This document shows, piece by piece, positions 38,292 to 47,146 of a stretch of DNA of 64,000 nt; the first letter of the stretch is position 1; each line of letters begins with the position of its first letter. The notes below the pieces were generated by a model that searched no databases, had not been told where the DNA came from, and saw nothing but the letters and a program-made list of their open reading frames with translations. The DNA comes from Lonepinella sp042485795 (GTDB lineage Bacteria; Pseudomonadota; Gammaproteobacteria; Enterobacterales; Pasteurellaceae). The stretch covers positions 434,001-498,000 of the forward strand of contig NZ_CP169368.1 of the NCBI RefSeq assembly GCF_042485795.1, given 5' to 3'. The position numbers and the translations under genes were made by a program.

Positions 38292-39236
38292 TTATTTTCT
38301 TAATTTGACTAATTCCACCGCATGATCCGCCCCTTTTTTCAGGATAAGATTGGCTCGTTCTCTGGTGGGTAATATATTTTCTTTTAAATTTAACCCATTA
38401 ATATTATCCCAAATGCTACTCGCCGTTTGAATGGCTTCTTGTTCGGACAAGTTGGCATAATGTTTAAAATAGGAATTTGGATTATTAAACGCACTTTGAC
38501 AGAGTTTTAGGAAACGATGAATATACCATTCTTTTAGGCGTTCTTCTTCCGCATCAACATAAATAGAAAAATCCACGAAATCTGATACGAAAGTTTCGGC
38601 TTTGTTACTAATTTGTAGGACATTTAACCCCTCTAAGATAAGAATATCAGGCTGATTGACCAGATCAAATTGGTCGGCAATAATATCGTAAGTTAAATGG
38701 GAATAAATTGGTGCTTTGACATTTGCTTTGCCTGATTTAATATCCGCTAAGAATTGCAGTAGTTTTGGGGTGTCGTAGGAAATGGGAAAGCCTTTTTTAT
38801 GTAATAGGTTTTTTTCTTGTAAAATATCAAGCGGGTATAGAAAGCCATCTGTAGTAATAAGATCTACTTTTCGCTCTTGAGGCCAATGACTTAATAAGGA
38901 CTGAATAATTCGAGCTGAGGTGCTTTTGCCAACCGCAACACTTCCTGCAATGCTGATAATATAAGGTACTTTAGGATTTTGCCCGCCTAAGAAGCGATTT
39001 AATACGGTTTGGCGGCGTAAATTTTCTTCAATATAATAATTAAGTAAACGAACTAAGGGTAAGTAAATGGTGCTGACTTCATCTAAGGATAGTTCTTCAT
39101 TAAAGCCTAATAAGGGTTTTAGATCTTGTTCCGTTAATTTCAATGGTACAGATTTTCTTAATTCAGACCATTGCTCACGTTGAAAAGTTAAAAAAGGGCT
39201 AAGTGTTTCAGCTATAGAATGAGTAACGTTAGTCAC
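38292..39236 (-). CDS. coaA: pantothenate kinase, type I
   Basis: A 314-aa enzyme phosphorylating pantothenate, the first and CoA-regulated step of coenzyme A synthesis. The P-loop GSVAVGKST is at 98-106. FLTFQREQWSELR at the N-terminus and LITTDGFLYP are typical of bacterial CoaA. It converges with the opp operon and is divergent from the tRNA-tuf cluster, as in E. coli, where coaA is also next to the thrU-tufB region. Confidence 0.96.
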   Translation of the reverse strand: MTNVTHSIAETLSPFLTFQREQWSELRKSVPLKLTEQDLKPLLGFNEELSLDEVSTIYLPLVRLLNYYIEENLRRQTVLNRFLGGQNPKVPYIISIAGSVAVGKSTSARIIQSLLSHWPQERKVDLITTDGFLYPLDILQEKNLLHKKGFPISYDTPKLLQFLADIKSGKANVKAPIYSHLTYDIIADQFDLVNQPDILILEGLNVLQISNKAETFVSDFVDFSIYVDAEEERLKEWYIHRFLKLCQSAFNNPNSYFKHYANLSEQEAIQTASSIWDNINGLNLKENILPTRERANLILKKGADHAVELVKLRK

Positions 39237-39406
39237 AATAATATCTTCGTTTTATAGGTTTAAAGTCAGTATGTAAAATATACCTTAATCTTCAGCAAAG
39301 TGGCACAAGTTTTTAGAAGAAAGTTGAGATTTAAAACAAAATGGTGAAATTCTGCTTGTTTATTAGTCGAATAATAGCAAAATTTTCTTTTTTTATTAAA
39401 AAATAC

Positions 39407-39434
39407 TTGTCAGGGCGTAAAATTCCCCTATAAT
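39407..39434 (+). promoter_or_regulatory. strong promoter of tRNA-tuf operon
   Basis: -35 TTGTCA at 39407-39412 and a perfect -10 TATAAT at 39429-39434, spaced 16 bp, followed by the GC-rich discriminator ACGCCTC, typical of stringently controlled stable-RNA promoters. An AT-rich stretch with A/T tracts upstream could act as an UP element. Confidence 0.85.
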
Positions 39435-39453
39435 ACGCCTCACTTGCTTATGA

Positions 39454-39530
<77 letters not shown>

Positions 39531-39556
39531 TTTTCATAATCAAGCCATTCATTAGT

Positions 39557-39641
39557 GGAGGGGTTCCCGAGCGGCCAAAGGGGGCAGACTGTAAATCTGT
39601 TGGCTCAGCCTTCGAAGGTTCGAATCCTTCTCCCTCCACCA
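39557..39641 (+). tRNA. tyrU: tRNA-Tyr (anticodon GTA)
   Basis: 85-nt class II tRNA with a long variable arm, acceptor GGAGGGG/TCCCTCC, GTA anticodon at 39591-39593, T-arm GAAGGTTCGAATCCTTC, encoded CCA. Confidence 0.97.
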
Positions 39642-39683
39642 CTTATCAATGAATTTGTTTGATGGACAGATGAATTTAGGACT

Positions 39684-39758
<75 letters not shown>

Positions 39759-39765
39759 AGTAAGC

Positions 39766-39841
39766 GCTGATATAGCTCAGTTGGTAGAGCGCACCCTTGG
39801 TAAGGGTGAGGTCGGCGGTTCAAATCCGCCTATCAGCACCA
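39766..39841 (+). tRNA. thrT: tRNA-Thr (anticodon GGT)
   Basis: 76 nt, acceptor GCTGATA/TATCAGC, GGT anticodon at 39799-39801, encoded CCA. It is 109 bp before tuf; the gene order matches E. coli thrU-tyrU-glyT-thrT-tufB. Confidence 0.97.
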
Positions 39842-39950
39842 CTTCTTAATTTCAAATCTATCCTTTATAAACCATAGAAATTAGTTACATTAGGTTAATG
39901 TGGTGTTATTGTACCATCGATAACCGTGTTTTTTAGAGGGACTTATTAAA

Positions 39951-41135
39951 ATGTCTAAAGAAAAATTTGAACGTACAAAACCGCACGTTAACGTGGGTAC
40001 AATCGGCCACGTTGACCATGGTAAAACAACTTTAACAGCAGCCATCACAACCGTATTAGCAAAACACTACGGTGGTGCAGCACGTGCATTTGACCAAATC
40101 GACAATGCACCAGAAGAAAAAGCACGTGGTATTACTATCAACACCTCACACGTTGAATACGATACCCCAACTCGTCACTACGCACACGTTGACTGTCCGG
40201 GACACGCCGACTATGTAAAAAACATGATTACAGGTGCGGCACAAATGGACGGAGCTATCTTAGTCGTAGCAGCAACAGATGGTCCAATGCCACAAACTCG
40301 TGAACACATCTTATTAGGTCGCCAAGTAGGTGTACCATACATCATCGTATTCTTAAACAAATGCGATATGGTAGATGACGAAGAGTTATTAGAATTAGTG
40401 GAAATGGAAGTTCGTGAATTACTTTCACAATACGATTTCCCAGGTGACGATACCCCAATCGTACGCGGTTCAGCATTAAAAGCGTTAGAAGGTGATGCAG
40501 CATGGGAAGAAAAAATTCTTGAGTTAGCCAACCACTTAGATACTTACATTCCAGAACCTGAGCGTGCGATTGACCAACCGTTCTTATTACCAATCGAAGA
40601 CGTATTCTCAATCTCTGGTCGTGGTACAGTAGTAACAGGTCGTGTAGAACGTGGAATTATCCGTACAGGTGATGAAGTAGAAATCGTAGGTATCAAAGAT
40701 ACAGCGAAAACAACCGTAACAGGTGTAGAAATGTTCCGTAAATTACTTGACGAAGGTCGTGCAGGTGAAAACATCGGTGCATTATTACGTGGTACAAAAC
40801 GTGAAGAAATCGAACGTGGTCAAGTATTAGCGAAACCAGGTTCAATCACGCCACACACAGATTTCGAATCAGAAGTTTACGTATTATCAAAAGAAGAAGG
40901 TGGACGTCATACTCCATTCTTCAAAGGCTACCGTCCACAGTTCTACTTCCGTACAACGGACGTAACAGGTACGATTGAGTTACCAGAAGGCGTAGAAATG
41001 GTAATGCCAGGCGATAACATCAAAATGTCAGTAAGCTTAATCCACCCAATCGCGATGGACCAAGGTTTACGCTTTGCGATTCGTGAAGGCGGACGTACAG
41101 TCGGTGCTGGCGTTGTGGCTAAAATTGTTAAATAA
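39951..41135 (+). CDS. tuf: elongation factor Tu
   Basis: A 394-aa GTPase delivering aminoacyl-tRNA to the ribosome. The P-loop is GHVDHGKT, switch II DCPGHADYVKN, and the guanine-specificity motif NKCD. The sequence is full length and near-canonical. Position after four tRNAs identifies it as the tufB locus; a second copy would be expected in the str operon outside this window. Codon use is strongly biased, as in highly expressed genes. Confidence 0.99.
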   Translation: MSKEKFERTKPHVNVGTIGHVDHGKTTLTAAITTVLAKHYGGAARAFDQIDNAPEEKARGITINTSHVEYDTPTRHYAHVDCPGHADYVKNMITGAAQMDGAILVVAATDGPMPQTREHILLGRQVGVPYIIVFLNKCDMVDDEELLELVEMEVRELLSQYDFPGDDTPIVRGSALKALEGDAAWEEKILELANHLDTYIPEPERAIDQPFLLPIEDVFSISGRGTVVTGRVERGIIRTGDEVEIVGIKDTAKTTVTGVEMFRKLLDEGRAGENIGALLRGTKREEIERGQVLAKPGSITPHTDFESEVYVLSKEEGGRHTPFFKGYRPQFYFRTTDVTGTIELPEGVEMVMPGDNIKMSVSLIHPIAMDQGLRFAIREGGRTVGAGVVAKIVK

Positions 41136-41160
41136 TTAACGATTTAGCTAACATAGTTTA

Positions 41161-41187
41161 GGGGCGTATTGAATACGCCCCTTTTTA
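41161..41187 (+). terminator. Rho-independent terminator of tuf
   Basis: GGGGCGTATT (41161-41170) pairs with AATACGCCCC (41172-41181), followed by TTTTT. Confidence 0.92.
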
Positions 41188-41218
41188 TTATAGCTAGGGT
41201 TTACTAGCTATAATAAAA

Positions 41219-41243
41219 AAGTGCGGTAAAAAATACCGCACTT
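41219..41243. terminator. inverted-USS hairpin between convergent tuf and satP
   Basis: AAGTGCGGTA, loop AAAAA, TACCGCACTT: a perfect dyad of two USS cores between convergent genes, usable as a terminator in either direction. It has the same architecture as the two sites occupied by the IS, but is empty. Confidence 0.8.
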
Positions 41244-41266
41244 CCCACAGAATATCAATAGGTTAA

Positions 41267-41833
41267 CTATTTCGGTTGCCCCACTGGTAAAATCTCACGA
41301 CCAAAACTATCATTAATAATATCTGCCGCAGCTAAATAGAACGCACAAAGTGCGGTGATTAAACCTAAATAACCGCCTACATTGACAATACTGTGATTAC
41401 CTGTTGCATCGCCGATAGCTAACGCATAGAACGTTAAGGTTAAAAAGAAGAAAATTGCTCTCAGGGCTTTAGCTTTCGCCAGTGTGCCTAAAAACATCAT
41501 TAAGGTAAATGTTCCCCAAGCCCCTAAATACCATGCCACGAATGTTGCAGGTGTTTCACCTTTGAAGAATGTTACGAATAACGCCCATGACCACCAGAAT
41601 GCACCATAACTAATAAAAGCAGTGAAACCAAAGGTGTTACCTTTTTTGTATTCAAACATACCCGCGATCATCTGTGCTGTACCGCCAAAAGCAAACGCCA
41701 TAGCCACCACTAAACCGATACTTTTGGTATCAAACACGCCTGCATTAATTAAACATAATAACCAAGTAGTTAAAGCAAAACCACATAAACCAAGTGGTGC
41801 TGGGTTTGCTAAACCGTCTTTTACTGTTGACAT
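41267..41833 (-). CDS. satP: acetate/succinate transporter, SatP (YaaH) family
   Basis: A 188-aa inner-membrane protein with six predicted membrane helices. The family signature is present as NPAPLGLCGFALTTWLL at the N-terminus (NPAPLGL motif), followed by EYKKGNTFGFTAFISYG. In E. coli SatP moves acetate and succinate. It matches the family length and is a single-gene unit. Transport of acetate in this host is an inference. Confidence 0.9.
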   Translation of the reverse strand: MSTVKDGLANPAPLGLCGFALTTWLLCLINAGVFDTKSIGLVVAMAFAFGGTAQMIAGMFEYKKGNTFGFTAFISYGAFWWSWALFVTFFKGETPATFVAWYLGAWGTFTLMMFLGTLAKAKALRAIFFFLTLTFYALAIGDATGNHSIVNVGGYLGLITALCAFYLAAADIINDSFGREILPVGQPK

Positions 41834-42008
41834 AAATTTTCCTTTAAAGAGTGAATAAATAAGGACTAAAAAAGGGCGTTAGTATGTCTGATTTTTATGT
41901 ATAAATAAAGGGGCTATGGTTAAATATTTATTATTTTTTAATCAATATGGAGAATTATGTTAAGATTTAGATTGTTTTTTATTTTTATGTGATTTAGGCA
42001 AATAATTA

Positions 42009-43130
42009 ATGAGAAAATTATTCCAATGTTTTAAAAAAATAGTTGCTTTACTTGTTGGCTTATTATTAAGTGCAGTAGCTTGCACTAACTTGCATCCTAC
42101 TTTTGGTGGCTCTCCCGATGAACAGAGTAAGGCAAAAATTAATAAATCGCCAAACTTTAACGGCAAGACTTTTGTTAATTTAGAACCTACTCCAATCGGT
42201 TTTCAGAAAACGGCTGATGGTGAAGATACTTCATGGTTAAAACGTATTTTTGAAATTGCCTTTCCCCCTGCTGGAAAGCAGCCTAGTGAACCTTTACCGA
42301 GCCTAAAGTTAGATATTTCTCAGATAGAAAATGGTAGTTTTACGTGGCTTGGACATTCCACGGTATTATTTAAGCTTAATGACAAGATCTTAATCACCGA
42401 TCCTGTATTTCATCGTGCTTCTCCAATCTTTTTTGGCGGTAAACCTTTTGCCATGACTCATACTCCAAGTGTGGCAGATTTACCAGCCATTGATGCAGTA
42501 ATAATTTCTCACGATCACTATGATCATCTTGATTATCAAGCTATTCAAGAAATTAACCAAAAAACAACGCACTTTTATGTGCCACTAGGTGTGAAAGGAC
42601 ATTTACAACGCTGGGGCGTACCAGATGAAAAAATTACTGAGTTAGATTGGTATGAACAGGCTCAACTGGGTCAACTCCATTTTACTTTAGCACCATCTCG
42701 CCATTTTAGTGGGCGTGGGCTAACCAACCGAAATACTACATTGTGGGGAAGTTGGGTGATTAAGTCACCGTTATTAACAGTCTTTTTTAATGGTGATGGA
42801 GGATATGGTCAACATTATAAATTGCTGGGTGAAAAATATGGTCCGTTTGACATCGCTTTAATGGAAAACGGAGCTTATGATGCTCATTGGTCTTTAATTC
42901 ACATGACACCAGAACAATCAGTACAAGCCACTGTGGATTTAAAAGCAAAAGCTGTTTTGCCGATTCATTGGGCAAAATTCGATTTAGCTAACCATAATTG
43001 GCGTGATCCTATTCAACGTTTTTTAAAAGCTGCTGAGAAACAGGATTTCCAAACGGTTACGCCCAAAATAGGGCAAACTTTTACATTGAATAAATTGCCA
43101 CAGGAAGATTGGTGGTCAGGGGTGAAATAA
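42009..43130 (+). CDS. metallo-beta-lactamase-fold lipoprotein (UlaG/NAPE-PLD-like)
   Basis: 373 aa. The N-terminus MRKLFQCFKKIVALLVGLLL followed by SAVAC suggests a lipoprotein with Cys25 as the lipidated residue, although Ala at -3 is not ideal. The catalytic region has FTWLGHSTVLFKL, TDPVFHRASPIFFGG and the zinc motif SHDHYDHLD, then PSRHFSGRG and the late His in LPIHWAKFDL. This pattern fits the NAPE-PLD/UlaG-like hydrolases. The substrate is unknown. It stands alone between satP and adhE. Confidence 0.8.
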   Translation: MRKLFQCFKKIVALLVGLLLSAVACTNLHPTFGGSPDEQSKAKINKSPNFNGKTFVNLEPTPIGFQKTADGEDTSWLKRIFEIAFPPAGKQPSEPLPSLKLDISQIENGSFTWLGHSTVLFKLNDKILITDPVFHRASPIFFGGKPFAMTHTPSVADLPAIDAVIISHDHYDHLDYQAIQEINQKTTHFYVPLGVKGHLQRWGVPDEKITELDWYEQAQLGQLHFTLAPSRHFSGRGLTNRNTTLWGSWVIKSPLLTVFFNGDGGYGQHYKLLGEKYGPFDIALMENGAYDAHWSLIHMTPEQSVQATVDLKAKAVLPIHWAKFDLANHNWRDPIQRFLKAAEKQDFQTVTPKIGQTFTLNKLPQEDWWSGVK

Positions 43131-43202
43131 TTTGGTTAAGCGGTAAATGTTAAAAAATAGTTAAAAATTAATTGGCTATCTGTTATTTTTTTGCGTGAAT
43201 AT

Positions 43203-43216
43203 TTGATCTATGTCAG
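43203..43216 (+). promoter_or_regulatory. possible FNR site upstream of adhE
   Basis: TTGATCTATGTCAG matches TTGAT-N4-ATCAA at 8 of 10 defined positions, about 100 bp before the adhE start. Anaerobic induction of adhE is common in the family, but this is a motif-only call. Confidence 0.35.
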
Positions 43217-43315
43217 ATTTTATAACTGTTTTTAGGTAAATTGATGCCCAGATTACTCCAAAATGTTATAATTCACTCCAGTGATAATATTTTACAACTT
43301 TTAGGAGAAATCATT

Positions 43316-45931
43316 ATGAGTAATGCTGTTGAAAATGCAGTTAGCCCAGCCCAAGCAGAAGTAAATGCACTGGTTGAAAAAGGTTTAGTGGCGTTGGAAG
43401 AATTCCGCAAGCTGGACCAAGAACAAGTGGATTATATTGTTGCCAAAGCATCAGTGGCGGCATTAGATAAGCACGGCATATTAGCCATGCACGCTTATGA
43501 AGAAACAGGGCGTGGTGTGTTTGAAGATAAAGCCACCAAAAACCTGTTTGCCTGTGAGTATGTCGTGAATAATATGCGTCATCTGAAAACCGCTGGCATA
43601 ATTAGTGAAGATGACGTGACGGGCATTACCGAAATTGCTGATCCTGTCGGTGTGATCTGTGGTATCACGCCAACCACCAACCCAACATCAACGACTATTT
43701 TTAAAGCCTTAATTGCGTTAAAAACCCGTAATCCAATTGTATTTGCATTCCACCCATCTGCTCAACAATCTTCCGCTCATGCGGCTCAAGTCGTGTATGA
43801 TGCTGCCGTAGCAGCAGGGGCACCAAAAGACTGTGTGCAATGGATTAGCAAACCATCAATGGAAGGCACTTCAGCCTTAATGAAACACCCTGGTATTGCG
43901 ACGATTCTTGCTACAGGTGGTAATGCCATGGTGGAAGCCGCTTATTCTTGTGGTAAACCAGCATTGGGCGTAGGGGCAGGTAATGTGCCAGCTTATGTAG
44001 AAAAATCAGCCAATCTTGAACAAGCAGTGCATGACATTGTGATGTCAAAATCCTTTGATAACGGTATGATTTGTGCATCAGAGCAGGCAGCTATTGTGGA
44101 TGCAGAAATTTATGATGCCTTTGTCAAAGAAATGAAATCCTACGGTGTTTATTTGGTCAATAAAAAAGAAAAAGCCTTATTAGAAGAATTTATTTTCGGT
44201 GTAAAAGCCAACGGTGCGAACTGTGCAGGTGCAAAATTAAATCCAAACGTGGTAGGAAAACCTGCTGCTTGGATTGCGGAACAAGCTGGTTTTGCCGTTC
44301 CACCAAAAACCAATATTTTATTAGCCGAATGTAAATTAGTGGGCGAAAAAGAACCATTAACCCGTGAAAAATTATCACCTGTGTTAGCGTTATTAAAAGC
44401 AAATTCTACTGAAGAAGGTTTAGCCCTTTCAGAAGCTATGGTGAATTTCCACGGTTTAGGTCACTCAGCAGCGATTCACACTAAAAACGCTGATTTAGCC
44501 AAAACATTCGGTGAACGAGTGAAAACCATTCGTGTCATTTGGAACTCACCATCAACCTTTGGTGGTATCGGTGATGTGTATAACTCTTTCTTACCATCTT
44601 TAACACTCGGCTGTGGTTCGTACGGTAAAAACTCCGTCGGTAACAACGTAAGTGCGGTGAATTTAATTAATATTAAACGTGTGGGCAGACGGAGAAATAA
44701 TATGCAATGGTTTAAAGTTCCATCAAAAATTTACTTTGAACGTGATTCAATTCAATACTTAAAATCAATGAAAGATGCGGAAAAAGTGATGATTATCACT
44801 GACCGTTCAATGGTGGATTTAGGCTTTGTCGATCGCATTACCGATCAACTCCGTCAACGCCGTAATAAAGTGACTTATCAATTATTCTGTGATGTCGAGC
44901 CAAACCCAAGCATTGAAACCGTCCGCCGTGGTACAGACTTAATGCGGAGTTTCCAACCAGATACTATCATCGCCTTGGGTGGTGGTTCTCCGATGGACGC
45001 AGCGAAAGTAATGTGGTTATTCTATGAACAACCAGAAGTGGATTTCCGTGATCTCGTGCAAAAATTCATGGATATTCGTAAACGTGCGTTCAAATTCCCA
45101 CAATTAGGGCGTAAAGCGAAATTTGTCGGTATTCCAACCACATCAGGCACAGGCTCTGAAGTTACCCCATTTGCGGTGATCACCGATGGTGATATTAAAT
45201 ACCCATTAGCGGATTACTCATTAACCCCAACCATTGCCATTGTTGACCCAGCGTTAGTCATGTCAGTGCCTTCTCACGTTGCCGCAGATACAGGTTTAGA
45301 TGTATTAACCCACGCCACGGAAGCCTATGTTTCTATCTTAGCCAATGATTTTACTGACGGTTTAGCCTTGCAAGCCATCAAATTGGTATTTGAAAACCTT
45401 GAAAAATCCGTGAAAGAATTTGACGAAGTGGCTCGCGAAAAAATGCACAACGCTTCAACCATGGCGGGTATGGCATTCGCTAACGCATTCTTAGGTATCA
45501 GTCACTCCATGGCACACAAAATCGGCGGTAAATTCCATACCATCCATGGTCGTACAAATGCAATCTTGTTACCACATGTTATTCGCTATAATGGTACTCG
45601 CCCAACCAAAGTGGCAACTTGGCCAAAATACACCAGCTACATTGCGGATAAACGCTATCAAGACATCGCAAAAATCTTAGGTTTACCAGCCTCTACCCCA
45701 GAGCAAGGTGTTGAATCTTATGCGAAAGCAGTTCATGATTTAGCGATTCGTTGCGGAATAAAAATGTCCTTGCGTGATCAGGGCGTAGATGAACAAGCGT
45801 TCTTAGCCGCTCGCCGTGAATTGGCATTACACGCTTATGAAGATCAATGCACCCCAGCTAACCCACGTTTAGCCATGGTGGAAGATATGGAAGAAATTAT
45901 GACCAAAGCCTATTATGGTGATGAGAAGTAA
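43316..45931 (+). CDS. adhE: bifunctional acetaldehyde-CoA/alcohol dehydrogenase
   Basis: A 871-aa fermentative enzyme reducing acetyl-CoA to ethanol in two NADH-dependent steps; homologues form spirosome filaments. The N-terminal aldehyde dehydrogenase half has GNVPAYVEKSANLEQAV and the catalytic Cys in NGMICASEQA. The C-terminal iron-type alcohol dehydrogenase half has GGGSPMDAAK, PTTSGTGSEVTPF and the iron-binding HSMAHKIGGKFHTIHGR. The start MSNAVENAV at 43316 is chosen because TAGGAGA lies 7 nt upstream; the earlier frame start has no support. Confidence 0.97.
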   Translation: MSNAVENAVSPAQAEVNALVEKGLVALEEFRKLDQEQVDYIVAKASVAALDKHGILAMHAYEETGRGVFEDKATKNLFACEYVVNNMRHLKTAGIISEDDVTGITEIADPVGVICGITPTTNPTSTTIFKALIALKTRNPIVFAFHPSAQQSSAHAAQVVYDAAVAAGAPKDCVQWISKPSMEGTSALMKHPGIATILATGGNAMVEAAYSCGKPALGVGAGNVPAYVEKSANLEQAVHDIVMSKSFDNGMICASEQAAIVDAEIYDAFVKEMKSYGVYLVNKKEKALLEEFIFGVKANGANCAGAKLNPNVVGKPAAWIAEQAGFAVPPKTNILLAECKLVGEKEPLTREKLSPVLALLKANSTEEGLALSEAMVNFHGLGHSAAIHTKNADLAKTFGERVKTIRVIWNSPSTFGGIGDVYNSFLPSLTLGCGSYGKNSVGNNVSAVNLINIKRVGRRRNNMQWFKVPSKIYFERDSIQYLKSMKDAEKVMIITDRSMVDLGFVDRITDQLRQRRNKVTYQLFCDVEPNPSIETVRRGTDLMRSFQPDTIIALGGGSPMDAAKVMWLFYEQPEVDFRDLVQKFMDIRKRAFKFPQLGRKAKFVGIPTTSGTGSEVTPFAVITDGDIKYPLADYSLTPTIAIVDPALVMSVPSHVAADTGLDVLTHATEAYVSILANDFTDGLALQAIKLVFENLEKSVKEFDEVAREKMHNASTMAGMAFANAFLGISHSMAHKIGGKFHTIHGRTNAILLPHVIRYNGTRPTKVATWPKYTSYIADKRYQDIAKILGLPASTPEQGVESYAKAVHDLAIRCGIKMSLRDQGVDEQAFLAARRELALHAYEDQCTPANPRLAMVEDMEEIMTKAYYGDEK

Positions 45932-45946
45932 TTTCTAAAAATTTAT

Positions 45947-46005
45947 AAAAAATACACCGCACTTTGTCGGATTAGATAAACAATCCAAAAGTGCGGTGTT
46001 TTTTA
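45947..46005. terminator. inverted-USS terminator between convergent adhE and yhcG
   Basis: ACACCGCACTTT (45954-45965) pairs with AAAGTGCGGTGT (45988-45999). An inner stem GGATT/AATCC extends the structure, and A/T tracts lie on both sides. It can serve both genes. Confidence 0.8.
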
Positions 46006-46905
46006 TTCACCATTTCTAAAATCCCCCAACTCCGCTTCCAATTGCCCCACAGTGGGTAAACTGCTTTGCAGATCTTCCGGTAAATTCCGCACTAAGGCAT
46101 ATTCCGCCACTAAGCGATTTTGGGTACGACACAGCAATAAACCAATTGTCGGATTATCATCGTCCGCCTTAATTTGAGCATCTACTGCAGCCAAATAAAA
46201 ATTTAATTGCCCTGCGTGTTCGGGTTTAAATGCAGTGGCTTTGAGTTCTACCACCACATAGCTTTTTAGGCGAGTATGATAAAACAACAAATCTATAAAA
46301 AACTCATCACCATTAACTTCCAAGCGGTATTGTCGCCCGATATAGGCAAATCCGCTGCTAAGTTCAAGCAAAAAGCGAGTAACATGACGCACTAAGGCAT
46401 CTTCAATATCTCGCTCTTGGGCATCTTCTCCCAAGCCTAAAAAGTCAAATAAATAAGGATCTTTTAAGCTTTCTTGGGCTAAATTCGCATAAGTGTCTGG
46501 TAATCGCTGATTGAAATTCGTTACTGCCTTGCCTTGGCGTGCATACAATTTATTGATAATTAAGACATTATGCCCCCAAGGTAATCGTGCAACAGCCTGT
46601 TGCACAAATTCAAAATCCGTCCATGTCTCGGCAAACGTTCGCATATATTTAAGATTACGCAGAGAAAACCCTTTCATATCAGGAAAGGCTTCTCGCAAAT
46701 CACGCCCCAAGCGGTCAATGACTTTGCTACCCCAACCTTGCTGTGCCTGACGTTGCAAAATTTCTTGCCCAATCTGCCAATACAGGCAAACCAACTCGGT
46801 ATTCACCGCTAACACTGCTCGTTGCCGTGCTTGGCTTACTTGTTGTTTAATTTGGGAAAGCCATTGAGTGTAATCACTTGGTAGGGGGTGGTCTTGTGTA
46901 TTCAT
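46003..46905 (-). CDS. yhcG: YhcG-family PDDEXK nuclease (DUF1016), internally shortened
   Basis: 300 aa. The N-terminal DUF1016 domain (about 15-117) has LYWQIGQEIL, GWGSKVIDRLGRDLREAFP and the RLPWGHNV motif. The C-terminal nuclease domain has FFIDLLFYH with Asp205 and VVVELKAT with Glu220 and Lys222. Usual members are about 340-375 aa. Here RLPWGHNVLIINKL runs directly into YARQGKAVTN, so about 30 residues containing the conserved W-S-R-N-V-L segment are missing in frame near residue 120. The function of the family is not settled (Holliday junction resolvase-like nucleases, sometimes near defence genes). It stands alone here. Confidence 0.85.
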   Translation of the reverse strand: MNTQDHPLPSDYTQWLSQIKQQVSQARQRAVLAVNTELVCLYWQIGQEILQRQAQQGWGSKVIDRLGRDLREAFPDMKGFSLRNLKYMRTFAETWTDFEFVQQAVARLPWGHNVLIINKLYARQGKAVTNFNQRLPDTYANLAQESLKDPYLFDFLGLGEDAQERDIEDALVRHVTRFLLELSSGFAYIGRQYRLEVNGDEFFIDLLFYHTRLKSYVVVELKATAFKPEHAGQLNFYLAAVDAQIKADDDNPTIGLLLCRTQNRLVAEYALVRNLPEDLQSSLPTVGQLEAELGDFRNGE

Positions 46906-47056
46906 ATTATCTTGGTGGTATGACTAAAAAGGATTATATTGTGAACATTATAGAGGTAATAATTTAACAAAGTCAATTTGTTACCGCTCGTATATACGGT
47001 GAACGGAGGATATTTTCGTGTATGATTATATGCAGTTGGGCAGCGAAACAGTTGTA

Positions 47057-47077
47057 TTTTTCAGGCTGCCTGAAAAA
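47057..47077. repeat. palindrome containing AGGCTGCCTGAA (Neisseriaceae DUS-like)
   Basis: TTTTTCAGG, CTG, CCTGAAAAA. The plus strand contains AGGCTGCCTGAA and the minus strand AGGCAGCCTGAA. From memory these equal two DNA-uptake-sequence dialects of Neisseriaceae. It lies between malT and the YhcG gene. Confidence 0.5.
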
Positions 47078-47092
47078 ACAGGCTGAAAAATC

Positions 47093-47125
47093 ACCGCACT
47101 TTGCGGGATTAAGCAAAAGTGCGGT
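47093..47125 (-). terminator. inverted-USS terminator of malT
   Basis: ACCGCACTTT (47093-47102) pairs with AAAGTGCGGT (47116-47125). On the minus strand the hairpin is followed by GATTTTTC, giving a T-tract after malT. Confidence 0.75.
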
Positions 47126-47146
47126 ATTTTCTAACTTATTTTTATC

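Noticed and set aside
42009..43130. Beta-lactamase resistance gene
   Set aside because: The metallo-beta-lactamase fold is shared by many hydrolases. The motifs fit UlaG/NAPE-PLD-like proteins, with no sign of a class B beta-lactamase.
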